DNA of 7,174 bases from an uncultured Prevotella sp. (GCA_900765465.1 CAAFRM010000174.1:1-7174); one strand, 5' to 3'. Counted from the stretch's first letter, positions 1 through 5,570 are shown. The notes: generated from the letters alone by a model not told the origin. A program made the numbers and translations.

Positions 1-99
1 CAACTTTGTGCAAATCTGCTCATTCCCAACTGTTTACGTTCCAACCTCTCTTATTCTCCTTTGGCTGCTTTAGAGCTTTATGTTAAAAAAACTAACTCA

Positions 100-107
100 T
101 AATTTTG
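100..107 (+). promoter_or_regulatory. Candidate Bacteroidota -7 promoter element upstream of the inverted repeat and Bro-N fragment
   Basis: TAATTTTG matches the Bacteroidota sigma-ABfr -7 consensus TAnnTTTG exactly. TTTA at 77-80, with a 19-nt spacer, is a 3-of-4 match to the -33 element TTTG. A second exact -7 match, TAGCTTTG, lies at 122-129 but has no matching -33 box. A transcript from either would run through the whole inverted repeat before reaching the ATG at 360. The element is short, so a chance match is possible. Nothing else gene-like is seen in positions 1-147. Confidence 0.4.
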
Positions 108-147
108 ATAAAGAGAAACCATAGCTTTGCAGATCACAAACCATAGT

Positions 148-340
148 TTTCCATCAAAGAGCTATCACAATAACAGTTATCACAGTTTCTCGAAACACTT
201 TTCTTTTTCTCATTCCAGAACTAACTATATATATTATATATTTATATATATAGTTAAATTACATTTAACATTTTCCTTCCCTTCAGATACCCCCTCCGTA
301 AAAACTGTGATAACTGTTATTGTGATAGCTGTGATGGAAA
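148..340. repeat. Long inverted repeat with 29-bp perfect core arms
   Basis: Positions 160-188 are the exact reverse complement of 302-330 (29 of 29 bases). The match continues outward after a 3-versus-1 base bulge: 148-156 pairs with 332-340, giving arms of about 40 nt around a 113-nt spacer (189-301). The right arm contains TGTGAT at 306-311, 321-326 and 330-335. The left region contains ATCACA at 133-138, 164-169 and 179-184. The spacer is AT-rich and has its own palindrome. No terminal transposon motif, target duplication or transposase is visible. Possible roles are a 5'-UTR hairpin, an operator array for a DNA-binding protein, a MITE-like element or an invertible segment. The repeat is certain; the role is not known. 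Confidence 0.93.
222..256. repeat. AT-rich palindrome inside the inverted repeat
   Basis: The 13 bases at 222-234 (TAACTATATATAT) are the perfect reverse complement of 244-256, around a 9-nt loop. It lies near the middle of the larger inverted repeat: its centre is at about 239, against about 245 for the outer repeat. Together they could fold as a nested cruciform or a long branched RNA hairpin. No TAnnTTTG promoter motif is seen on either strand of the spacer 189-301. Confidence 0.8.
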
Positions 341-359
341 TTCCCCAATACGTGATTTC

Positions 360-629
360 ATGAAAATGACAGCTCTGTGTAATTTTTTTAATAAGAAGAA
401 AGCCAACAAGAAGGAAGCTGCGCAGGTTGCTGTTTTTGAGAATCTGGCATTCGGAACGGTAAGAACCGCTGCTAATGAGAAGGGCGAGCCTTGGTTCTGT
501 GCGAAGAATTTGTGCGATGTGCTCGAATATAGAAAAATGAATTTGCTTGTAAATCAGCATGTTAACCCTCTTGATGCACTGAAACGGTACATCAAGGATA
601 TGGTCTGTATGAACTGTTGGGCAGGGTGA
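360..629 (+). pseudogene. Bro-N (phage antirepressor-type) domain fragment, truncated
   Basis: The 89-residue reading frame resembles the N-terminal half of a BRO family domain. The recognisable part is about residues 23-80, containing VFENLAFGTVRT, then GEPWFCAKNLCDVLEY and NQHVNPLDALKRYI. Bro-N domains are DNA-binding modules of prophage antirepressors and related proteins, and normally run about 100 residues, usually followed by a C-terminal domain that is absent here. After KDMV the frame reads CMNCWAG and stops. A neighbouring frame (608-640) reads YELLGRVKNI and stops, and its ELLGR resembles what Bro-N proteins usually have at this point. This suggests an indel near 604-610 and further loss downstream. 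ATG at 360 is the only sensible start and lies 20 nt after the inverted repeat. No Shine-Dalgarno is seen. The family call rests on recognition by eye. It could still be expressed as a short protein. Confidence 0.6.
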
Positions 630-667
630 AAAATATATAAAAATTCTTTTGTCTCGATTGTTTTTGC

Positions 668-675
668 TATCTTTG
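668..675 (+). promoter_or_regulatory. Candidate -7 promoter element of the acetyltransferase gene
   Basis: TATCTTTG matches TAnnTTTG exactly. The nearest TTTG upstream (648-651) is only 16 nt away, shorter than the usual 19-21, so the -33 box is weak. The leader of about 65 nt contains a 7-bp stem (680-686 with 699-705, loop 12 nt), whose 3' arm overlaps a GAGGAG purine run, and a minimal ORF ATG-ACT-AAT-TAA at 707-718. Confidence 0.5.
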
Positions 676-747
676 CAAGCGATTCTGACTTGAAGAGGAG
701 AATCGGATGACTAATTAAATAATGTAATGATATAACTCTAAACAAAA

Positions 748-1326
748 ATGAAGATAAAAATTGAACCGGCTACGCCTGACAGGGCGTCGCACATTGCATC
801 GCTCATCATGGAGGCGATGAACCCAGGATGCTGCCAGAACCTGGCTGGTGCTCATCATACACTGGCGGAATTCCACCAGGTGATGGAAAGACTCGTAAGA
901 ATGGAGGATAGCCAGTATAGTTACCGCAATACGCTCCTGGCTACCAATAGCGAGGGCATTACTGCTGGTATCATCGTGTCTTACGACGGTGCACAGCTCA
1001 AGGCGCTGCGCAAGCGATTCATCGAGGAGGCTAAGGAAACCTTCGGCATCGACTATACAGGAATGGATCCGGAAACCCAGGAGGGCGAACTCTATATCGA
1101 CAGCCTCGCCGTGCCTGCTGCCTTCCGTGGCAAGGGTATCGCCAAGATGCTGCTCAAGGCGGTGATAGAAAAAGGCAGGGAAATGGGTCTTCCTGCCGTG
1201 GGACTGCTCGTGGATAAGGGCAATCCGAAGGCAGAAAGACTCTATGCCAATATGGGATTCGAATACGTGAATGATACCGTGTGGGGTGGACACAGCATGA
1301 AGCATCTCCAGTATCCGCTACGCTAG
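748..1326 (+). CDS. GNAT family N-acetyltransferase
   Basis: This 192-residue protein has the GNAT fold signature: it transfers an acetyl group from acetyl-CoA to an amine of an unknown substrate. The acetyl-CoA-binding motif A is at residues 120-136 (LAVPAAFRGKGIAKMLL), with the R-x-x-G-x-A loop at R127-A132. The motif B region follows at 159-171 (NPKAERLYANMGF), where the tyrosine of RLY is the usual general-acid position. The preceding strand is YIDSL (116-120). The N-terminal 110 residues are longer and more divergent than in minimal GNATs and include an insertion rich in charged residues at about 83-112, probably linked to substrate choice. It is a cytoplasmic enzyme with no signal peptide. 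The ATG at 748 is preceded by an A-rich stretch typical of Bacteroidota and no close Shine-Dalgarno. The gene is monocistronic and converges on the symporter gene with a 20-nt gap. Family is sure; substrate cannot be told (a small molecule, peptide or protein N-terminus are all possible). Confidence 0.9.
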   Translation: MKIKIEPATPDRASHIASLIMEAMNPGCCQNLAGAHHTLAEFHQVMERLVRMEDSQYSYRNTLLATNSEGITAGIIVSYDGAQLKALRKRFIEEAKETFGIDYTGMDPETQEGELYIDSLAVPAAFRGKGIAKMLLKAVIEKGREMGLPAVGLLVDKGNPKAERLYANMGFEYVNDTVWGGHSMKHLQYPLR

Positions 1327-1346
1327 TTCTCAGATTTCGTTATCCG

Positions 1347-2723
1347 CTACTCCAGTTCCTCGATCTCATCTTCGTTCATCTCCCTGTCAAGCTGGCCGCG
1401 CCAGAGATACTTGCGGGTTTCGTGAACGATGATGCCGCTGAGGCAGAGCAGGGAAATGAGGTTTGGTATCGCCATCAGGGCATTCATGCAGTCGGCGATA
1501 TTCCATACCAGTCCGAGGCTGATGACACTGCCCAGGAAGATACTCACAATATACAACATGCGATAGATGAGCATCCAGCGCTTTCCCTTGAGATACTCTA
1601 CGCAGCGTTCGCCATAATAGCTCCATCCCAGGGTGGTGCTGAAGGCGAAGGTGGCGAGGCCGATGGTGAGCAATGGGGCTCCTATGTATGGTATCTTGCT
1701 GAAGGCTGCCTTGGTGAGCGCTGCGCCATTGTGGTAGTCGATGTCTGGATAGGCGATGATGCTGGAGGTGATGACCAATCCCGTGAGGGCACAGATGATG
1801 ACGGTATCCCAGAAGGTTCCGGTAGAGGATACCAGTGCCTGGCGTACCGGATTGCGGGTCTGGGCGGCGGCAGCTACGATAGGTGCCGAACCGAGTCCCG
1901 ACTCGTTGGAGAAGAGTCCGCGGGCGATACCATAGCGAGCTGCTATCATGAGGGTGCTGCCTGCAAAACCGCCGCCGGCTGCACGGGTGGTGAAGGCGGA
2001 TTCGAAGATAACCTTCAGGGCTGGCAGGAGATAGGCGTGATTGACGATCAGGATGTAGATACAGCCCACTACATAGAAAATCGCCATGAAAGGCACAAGC
2101 ATTCCACATACTTTTGAGATGCTCTGCACACCACCGATGATGACTGCGGCACCGAGGAGAGTGACGATAGCGCCGGTGATGTATGGACTGATGCCATACT
2201 GGTTTTCTACCAGTGTGGAGATGGCATTCGCCTGTACGGTGCTGCCGATGCCGAAGGAGGCGAGGGCGGCAAAGAGGGCGAAGAGGATACCGAGCCACTT
2301 CCATCCCAATCCCTTTTCGAGGGCATACATCGGACCGCCAAGCATCTCTCCACGCTTGGTCTTGACGCGGTATTTCACGGCAAGAAGACCTTCGGCATAC
2401 TTGGTGGAGATACCGAAGACACCGGTGAGCCAGCACCAGAGTACGGCACCCGGTCCACCCAGGGCGATGGCAGTGGCCACACCTATGATGTTACCTGTAC
2501 CGATGGTAGCGGCAAGGGCTGTGGCGAGGGCTCCGAACTGGGAGACATCGCCAGTAGCATTCTTGTCCTTCTTGAAGGACAGCGATATCGCCTGGAAAAT
2601 CTTACGCTGCGGAAAGCGAAGGCGAACCGTCAGGAAAATGTGGGTTCCCAGCAGCAGGATGATCATCGGCCACCCCCAAAGGAACGAACTGAAGGATGTG
2701 AAAAATTCGTTGATTGCTTCCAT
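1347..2723 (-). CDS. Alanine/glycine:cation symporter (AGCS family)
   Basis: A 458-residue polytopic inner-membrane protein of the sodium:alanine symporter family (AGCS, APC superfamily), which couples uptake of small amino acids (alanine, glycine) to Na+ entry. Family marks are seen in order. TIGTGN at 73-78 opens the substrate/ion site. GGPGAVLWCWLTG at 89-101 and GGPMYALEKGLG at 129-140 follow. FSNESGLGSAP at 271-281 is the most diagnostic AGCS motif. About ten to eleven hydrophobic segments are evident, beginning with residues 16-33. The length matches the family (about 450-480). The C-terminus is acidic (DREMNEDEIEELE). The start is supported by the usual short N-terminus before the first membrane helix, with a weak GAGAGA purine run upstream. 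It lies 38 nt after the second DUF4230 gene on the same strand. No exact promoter motif is seen in that gap, so co-transcription is plausible. The exact amino acid carried and the coupling ion are inferred from family. Confidence 0.95.
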   Translation of the reverse strand: MEAINEFFTSFSSFLWGWPMIILLLGTHIFLTVRLRFPQRKIFQAISLSFKKDKNATGDVSQFGALATALAATIGTGNIIGVATAIALGGPGAVLWCWLTGVFGISTKYAEGLLAVKYRVKTKRGEMLGGPMYALEKGLGWKWLGILFALFAALASFGIGSTVQANAISTLVENQYGISPYITGAIVTLLGAAVIIGGVQSISKVCGMLVPFMAIFYVVGCIYILIVNHAYLLPALKVIFESAFTTRAAGGGFAGSTLMIAARYGIARGLFSNESGLGSAPIVAAAAQTRNPVRQALVSSTGTFWDTVIICALTGLVITSSIIAYPDIDYHNGAALTKAAFSKIPYIGAPLLTIGLATFAFSTTLGWSYYGERCVEYLKGKRWMLIYRMLYIVSIFLGSVISLGLVWNIADCMNALMAIPNLISLLCLSGIIVHETRKYLWRGQLDREMNEDEIEELE

Positions 2724-2761
2724 GTTAATCTCTCTTTAAATTACAATTATAAAATCTATAT

Positions 2762-3343
2762 CTAATTTTCTTCAAACTCTACCCGGGCATTGGGGAATCC
2801 CATAGCCTTGAACATATCGCGGAACTGCTGCCTGGCATTGCGCTGGGCGATACGGATATTGGCTGGGGTGAGGCAGCGTTTCTTCATCTGGGCATAGGCA
2901 CGGTCGTAGAGTGCCTGGCGGTCGGCTCCCGTCCACTTTCCTTCTTCGAAGAAGCTGCGGGTTCGGGCTTCGTCGATGAAGTTGTTATCCAGCAGTCGGA
3001 TAGGAGGGAGGGTGCAGACGATGGAATCCTTCCCGGCATTTGCCTGGATCCATCCTTCCTTTACATCTTTCATATTGATGCCCAGGCGCAGGGTGCCGTA
3101 ATAGATGCGCACCAGCTGGTCATCGCCGAAGAAGCCGCGACGAACGGTATCTACCAGTTCCTCGTTGCTGATGGCGAGAAACTCCCATTCGCCTATCGCC
3201 TCGATGCTCTCTACCTGGGTAGGCGACAGGGTGGTCTGCTCTTCTGTGGTTACGCTCACCGTATTATCCTTGTTGAGCCAATAGAGCGTGCCCGCTAGTA
3301 TGAGGGCAAGGATGGTGAGCAGGATGATGCCATATTTCTTCAT
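2762..3343 (-). CDS. DUF4230 family protein, membrane-anchored
   Basis: A 193-residue protein of the DUF4230 family, whose function is unknown. It has a short N-terminus MKKYG, one hydrophobic segment at about residues 5-23 that ends without a lipobox cysteine, and then a soluble domain probably facing the periplasm. Recognisable family features are the ELVDT strand, the Y-Y-G-T-L-R-L-G-I stretch (about 81-89), a TLPPIRLLDN motif (about 111-120) and a basic helical C-terminal part ending in a MGFPNARVEF strand. The lipoprotein gene immediately upstream has the same order of elements (an ILPDPK motif, a helical region, then MGFREENIQI), so the two are probably paralogues. The start is well defined: AGGAGG at 3352-3357 lies 8 nt before the ATG. 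The gap to the upstream gene is 63 nt and filled with tandem repeats of that gene's end. The role is unknown; a paired envelope function is my inference. Confidence 0.85.
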   Translation of the reverse strand: MKKYGIILLTILALILAGTLYWLNKDNTVSVTTEEQTTLSPTQVESIEAIGEWEFLAISNEELVDTVRRGFFGDDQLVRIYYGTLRLGINMKDVKEGWIQANAGKDSIVCTLPPIRLLDNNFIDEARTRSFFEEGKWTGADRQALYDRAYAQMKKRCLTPANIRIAQRNARQQFRDMFKAMGFPNARVEFEEN

Positions 3344-3351
3344 ATCTCATT

Positions 3352-3357
3352 CCTCCT
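3352..3357 (-). promoter_or_regulatory. Strong Shine-Dalgarno site before the second DUF4230 gene
   Basis: On the minus strand AGGAGG lies 8 nt upstream of the ATG at 3343, a textbook Shine-Dalgarno spacing. Bacteroidota genes generally lack such sites, and the other genes here (ribH, TPR protein, recF, the lipoprotein) show none. It fixes the start codon and suggests independent ribosome entry within the operon. Confidence 0.7.
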
Positions 3358-3380
3358 TAGTTTGAGGGTTTATCTTTTTT

Positions 3381-3424
3381 CTCACTAGTTTTTATCTTTC
3401 TTTTCACTAGTTTTTATCTTTCTT
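3381..3424. repeat. 22-bp tandem repeat over the 3' end of the DUF4230 lipoprotein gene
   Basis: Two adjacent 22-nt copies (3381-3402 and 3403-3424) differ only at the first base. A degenerate third piece lies at about 3368-3380. Read on the minus strand, each copy contains codons for KKDKN followed by TAG. The copy at 3403-3424 supplies the real C-terminus and stop (3407-3409), while the other lies in the spacer. The repeat probably arose by slippage duplication of the gene end. Confidence 0.9.
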
Positions 3425-4090
3425 CTCCACTCCCGAGTTCTGCAGGAATCCCCTGATATCATCGAGGGTGAACTTCTTGCGGAAGCTGATCTGGATGTTC
3501 TCTTCCCGGAAACCCATCTGCTTGAGCATCGGGATGAGGGTATTGGCTGCACTGATGCGAGCCTGCTCCATCAGGTCGAGGTTGGGAATATCGCGGATGA
3601 TGCTCTCTCTGCCCTGCTGTTCCAGTTGGGTGAGTTCGGCATCAGAGTAGTTGCTGCGTGTGAGGGAGACATACTGTTTCAGTTTCTTGTGGTCGATTCG
3701 GGTGCTGGTGAGCACCATCTTCGGGTCGGGCAGGATGATTTCAATCTTGTCTCCTTTACGTGACACATTCCTGTCTGAGAATCCCTGGAAATCTACATAC
3801 GCCTTGATGGTAGCATCCATGGGGATGGCTACCTTTCGGTTGGAGCCTGGCACGGGGATGTTGAATTCGTGCTTCAGGAAAGAACCCTTAAGCTTGAACT
3901 GGTCATCGTGGGTGATGATCTTATGAACGTGCGCCTCGGCGGTATAAAGGCGCGTGCATTTCTGTATCTGCATCACCATCGTGGGGATGGTATCGATGGC
4001 GCTCTTCTTCTCTTCTGCCGGCTTCTTGGGAGAGCAGGAGAGGAGGCTGAGGATAACCGCCGGGATGAGGATAAAAAATGCTTTCTTCAT
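3407..4090 (-). CDS. DUF4230 family lipoprotein
   Basis: A 227-residue DUF4230 protein of unknown function. It begins MKKAFFILIPAVILSLLSC, a lipoprotein signal peptide with lipobox LLSC and lipidated Cys19, followed by a charged linker (SPKKPAEEKKS). No clear run of acidic residues follows the cysteine, so surface export is not indicated; an anchored periplasmic protein is more likely. The mature domain shows TAEAHVHKI, a strand-rich middle (VDFQGFSD), an ILPDPK motif and a helical C-terminal part with MGFREENIQISF. The frame stays open upstream to 4207, but that extension is only an AT-rich repeat read as IYFIIY, so I chose the ATG at 4090 because it begins the signal peptide. The next gene on this strand is a likely paralogue, after a 63-nt spacer. 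A perfect 12-bp palindrome lies 10 nt upstream of the start. The last codons are copied in tandem beyond the stop. Confidence 0.85.
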   Translation of the reverse strand: MKKAFFILIPAVILSLLSCSPKKPAEEKKSAIDTIPTMVMQIQKCTRLYTAEAHVHKIITHDDQFKLKGSFLKHEFNIPVPGSNRKVAIPMDATIKAYVDFQGFSDRNVSRKGDKIEIILPDPKMVLTSTRIDHKKLKQYVSLTRSNYSDAELTQLEQQGRESIIRDIPNLDLMEQARISAANTLIPMLKQMGFREENIQISFRKKFTLDDIRGFLQNSGVEKKDKN

Positions 4091-4100
4091 ACGAATAAGG

Positions 4101-4112
4101 GTATAATTATAC
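4101..4112. promoter_or_regulatory. 12-bp perfect palindrome just upstream of the DUF4230 lipoprotein gene
   Basis: GTATAATTATAC is fully self-complementary and ends 10 nt before the start codon. Its position would suit an operator or a -10-like element, but the surrounding DNA is so AT-rich that chance is a real possibility. No exact TAnnTTTG element was found in this leader on the minus strand. Confidence 0.3.
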
Positions 4113-4126
4113 AAACAATATATAGA

Positions 4127-4183
4127 ATATATAATAAAATATATGATATATATAATAAAATATATGATGAGGATATAATAAAA
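4127..4183. repeat. AT-rich 21-bp tandem repeat in the DUF4230 lipoprotein leader
   Basis: Two perfect 21-nt copies abut at 4127-4147 and 4148-4168. The inner 11-mer ATATAATAAAA appears a third time at 4173-4183. The array fills most of the space between the ribH terminator and the lipoprotein start, and its copies are nearly pure A/T. The third partial copy also supplies the T-rich tail of the ribH terminator. Confidence 0.9.
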
Positions 4184-4221
4184 GCTCTTGAAGTCAGGTT
4201 TCGCCAAACGTCAAGAGCTTT
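4173..4221 (-). terminator. Intrinsic terminator after ribH
   Basis: On the minus strand, starting 9 nt after the ribH stop, an 11-bp perfect stem (4211-4221 with 4181-4191) encloses a 19-nt loop that contains a smaller GTTT/AAAC stem. It is followed by a T-rich tail (TTTTATTATAT overlapping the stem end). This separates the TPR-ribH operon from the DUF4230 genes. Confidence 0.8.
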
Positions 4222-4230
4222 CTTATTTTA

Positions 4231-4707
4231 TTAGAATTTTGCCATTTTGATAGCGTCGATAGCGCACTCGTCACCCTTGTTACCCAACTTGCCGCCGCAG
4301 CGATCCTTCGCCTGCTGGAGGTCGTTGGTGGTGAGAAGTCCGTAGATGACAGGGATTTCCTGTGTGGCATTGAGGCGCGCAATACCGTAGGTGACACCCT
4401 CGCAGATATAGTCGAAGTGCGGAGTCTCGCCACGAATCACACTACCCAGGATGATGACAGCATCGTAGCCGCCATTGAGCACCATCTGATGTGCGCCGTA
4501 GATAAGCTCGAAGCTTCCCGGTACGGTCTTCACATGGATGTTCTCAGGGATGGCTCCATGCTTCTCCAGCGTCTTGACAGCTCCATCGAGCAAGGCGCCT
4601 GTAATCTCTGGGTTCCATTCTGCTACCACGATACCGAAGCACATGTTGCTGGCATCTGGAATCTTGGAAAAGTCGTATTCCGACAAATTATGAAGTGCTG
4701 TTGCCAT
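4231..4707 (-). CDS. ribH: 6,7-dimethyl-8-ribityllumazine synthase
   Basis: RibH condenses 5-amino-6-ribitylamino-uracil with 3,4-dihydroxy-2-butanone 4-phosphate to give the lumazine precursor of riboflavin; it acts in the cytoplasm as a large oligomer. At 158 residues it has the usual length. Visible motifs are VVAEWNPEIT (27-36, with the Trp that stacks on the pyrimidine ring), VPGSFEL (62-68), GSVIRGETPHFDYI (88-101, with the catalytic His97), YGLLT (122-126) and the QAKDRCGGKLGNKG stretch (132-145), whose Arg136 binds the phosphate. The N-terminal 20 residues are a little longer than in short bacterial forms. It starts 11 nt after the TPR gene's stop, so the two are almost certainly co-transcribed from the promoter at 5468-5475. 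No other riboflavin gene and no FMN riboswitch are visible nearby. No Shine-Dalgarno is seen. The assignment is firm. Confidence 0.98.
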   Translation of the reverse strand: MATALHNLSEYDFSKIPDASNMCFGIVVAEWNPEITGALLDGAVKTLEKHGAIPENIHVKTVPGSFELIYGAHQMVLNGGYDAVIILGSVIRGETPHFDYICEGVTYGIARLNATQEIPVIYGLLTTNDLQQAKDRCGGKLGNKGDECAIDAIKMAKF

Positions 4708-4718
4708 AATGTTCTGAT

Positions 4719-5414
4719 TTAGTTGGAAGCACGCTCGATGTACTTATCAATCTCAGAGCTCTGAACGAGCATAGAGTTTACATACTTCTTCTTAATGTCC
4801 TGATAGATGCTCAAAGCCTCTGCCTTCTTGTTCTGGCTCTCCAGGATTTCGCCAGCCTTGATGAGGAAGGCAGGAGAGAGAGAGTTGTTGGCATCATCCT
4901 CTGCCTTGCTGTCTGCCATGGAAGCTGCCTTCTTGAAAGCGGCTACGGCATCATCGAGCTTGTTGAGGTGAGCGTATGCATCGCCGAGGGCTGCCTGAGC
5001 GGCTGGGCTGATCATCTCGTCGCCCTTAGATGAGAATGCGTCGAGGCTCTTCTCTGCCTCTGCCCACTTGCCGAGATTGGCATAGCAGAGACCTGCATAG
5101 AGGTTGGCGAGGTTGCCTGCATCGGTGCTGCCGTATTCGCTGGCAATCTTTGCGAAGCCTACGTAGCCAGCGCCATCGCCGTTGAGTGCCTGCTCATACA
5201 TCTCGTTCTGGAAATAGGTCTGACCCTTGCCGAGCAATGTGCTTGCCTTGTCCTCACGAGGACCTGCAATCTGAGACATGTAAGCGAATACACCTGCGAT
5301 GATAACGATCAATGCTACCACTGCGATCATAATTGCCTTCTTGTACTTCATGAAGAAGGCCTCTTTCATGTTAAGGCTCTCGATTTCCTGAGCCTGTACG
5401 TTGTTGTTTGCCAT
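4719..5414 (-). CDS. Membrane-anchored tetratricopeptide repeat protein
   Basis: A 231-residue protein with a short cytoplasmic N-terminus, one transmembrane segment at about residues 27-46 preceded by the basic KYKK, and then a TPR-type helical domain predicted outside the membrane. Helix pairs typical of TPRs are seen at about 102-130 (NLYAGLCYANLGKWAEAE), at about 138-166 (AALGDAYAHLNKLDDAVAAF) and at about 180-212 (LIKAGEILESQNKKAEALSIY). The layout, one N-terminal anchor plus about 150 residues of TPRs, resembles YfgM-type proteins, which assist envelope protein handling in other bacteria; that role is inference. It is the first gene of an operon with ribH, 11 nt apart, a pairing I recall from other Bacteroidales although no functional link to riboflavin is evident. 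It is divergent from recF. The ATG at 5414 gives MANNNVQAQ; internal Met16 and Met22 would also keep the anchor. Confidence 0.85.
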   Translation of the reverse strand: MANNNVQAQEIESLNMKEAFFMKYKKAIMIAVVALIVIIAGVFAYMSQIAGPREDKASTLLGKGQTYFQNEMYEQALNGDGAGYVGFAKIASEYGSTDAGNLANLYAGLCYANLGKWAEAEKSLDAFSSKGDEMISPAAQAALGDAYAHLNKLDDAVAAFKKAASMADSKAEDDANNSLSPAFLIKAGEILESQNKKAEALSIYQDIKKKYVNSMLVQSSEIDKYIERASN

Positions 5415-5467
5415 TTCTTATTTTTTGTTTTTTATTATTCTTTGTGATTCCTTGCTCTTTTAGGTTG

Positions 5468-5475
5468 CAAATTTA
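5468..5475 (-). promoter_or_regulatory. Promoter -7 element of the TPR-ribH operon
   Basis: On the minus strand TAAATTTG is an exact TAnnTTTG match, with TTTC (5496-5499) 20 nt upstream as a 3-of-4 -33 box. The leader to the ATG at 5414 is about 50 nt and A-rich. It lies back to back with the recF promoter. Confidence 0.6.
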
Positions 5476-5515
5476 CTGATTTTTATTCAGATATTGAAAT
5501 TTCTAGCCTACTTTT

Positions 5516-5546
5516 TTCGTTTTTTGGGCTTTTTCTGCTAACTTTG
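5516..5546 (+). promoter_or_regulatory. Promoter of recF-DUF721 operon
   Basis: TAACTTTG at 5539-5546 matches TAnnTTTG exactly, and TTCG at 5516-5519 sits 19 nt upstream as a 3-of-4 -33 box. This predicts a short leader of about 20 nt before the ATG at 5571. It also argues against the in-frame TTG at 5544, which lies inside the promoter itself. Confidence 0.65.
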
Positions 5547-5570
5547 CAGTCAATTAGCAGAAAAGTATCT

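Noticed and set aside
127..363. Open frame of 78 codons over the inverted repeat
   Set aside because: It starts with a TTG that lies inside a TAnnTTTG element, and its sequence is just the repeat and AT-rich palindrome read as protein (N/S/H/Y/I rich).
715..1305. Minus-strand frame of 196 codons opposite the acetyltransferase
   Set aside because: The plus-strand frame carries the GNAT acetyl-CoA motifs; the minus frame shows no family features.
1281..2117. Long plus-strand open frame of 278 codons
   Set aside because: It lies opposite the clear AGCS symporter gene and its acidic, low-information sequence is an antisense shadow. The same holds for 1387-2436 minus and 2086-2739 plus.
4127..4183. 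CRISPR-like array
   Set aside because: The repeats abut directly with no unique spacers and are nearly pure A/T; this is a simple tandem repeat. The arrays at 3381-3424 and 6660-6738 fail for the same reason.
4091..4207. N-terminal extension of the DUF4230 lipoprotein (39 residues)
   Set aside because: It is encoded by the ribH terminator and the AT-rich tandem repeat, and would bury the lipoprotein signal peptide that starts at 4090.
4708..4718. FMN riboswitch before ribH
   Set aside because: The gap to the upstream gene is only 11 nt and the leader of the TPR-ribH operon (about 5415-5467) is short and A-rich, with none of the conserved structure.
5544..5570. TTG start adding nine residues to RecF
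   Set aside because: The TTG is within the TAACTTTG promoter element, and RecF proteins normally begin at MILKNI or equivalent.
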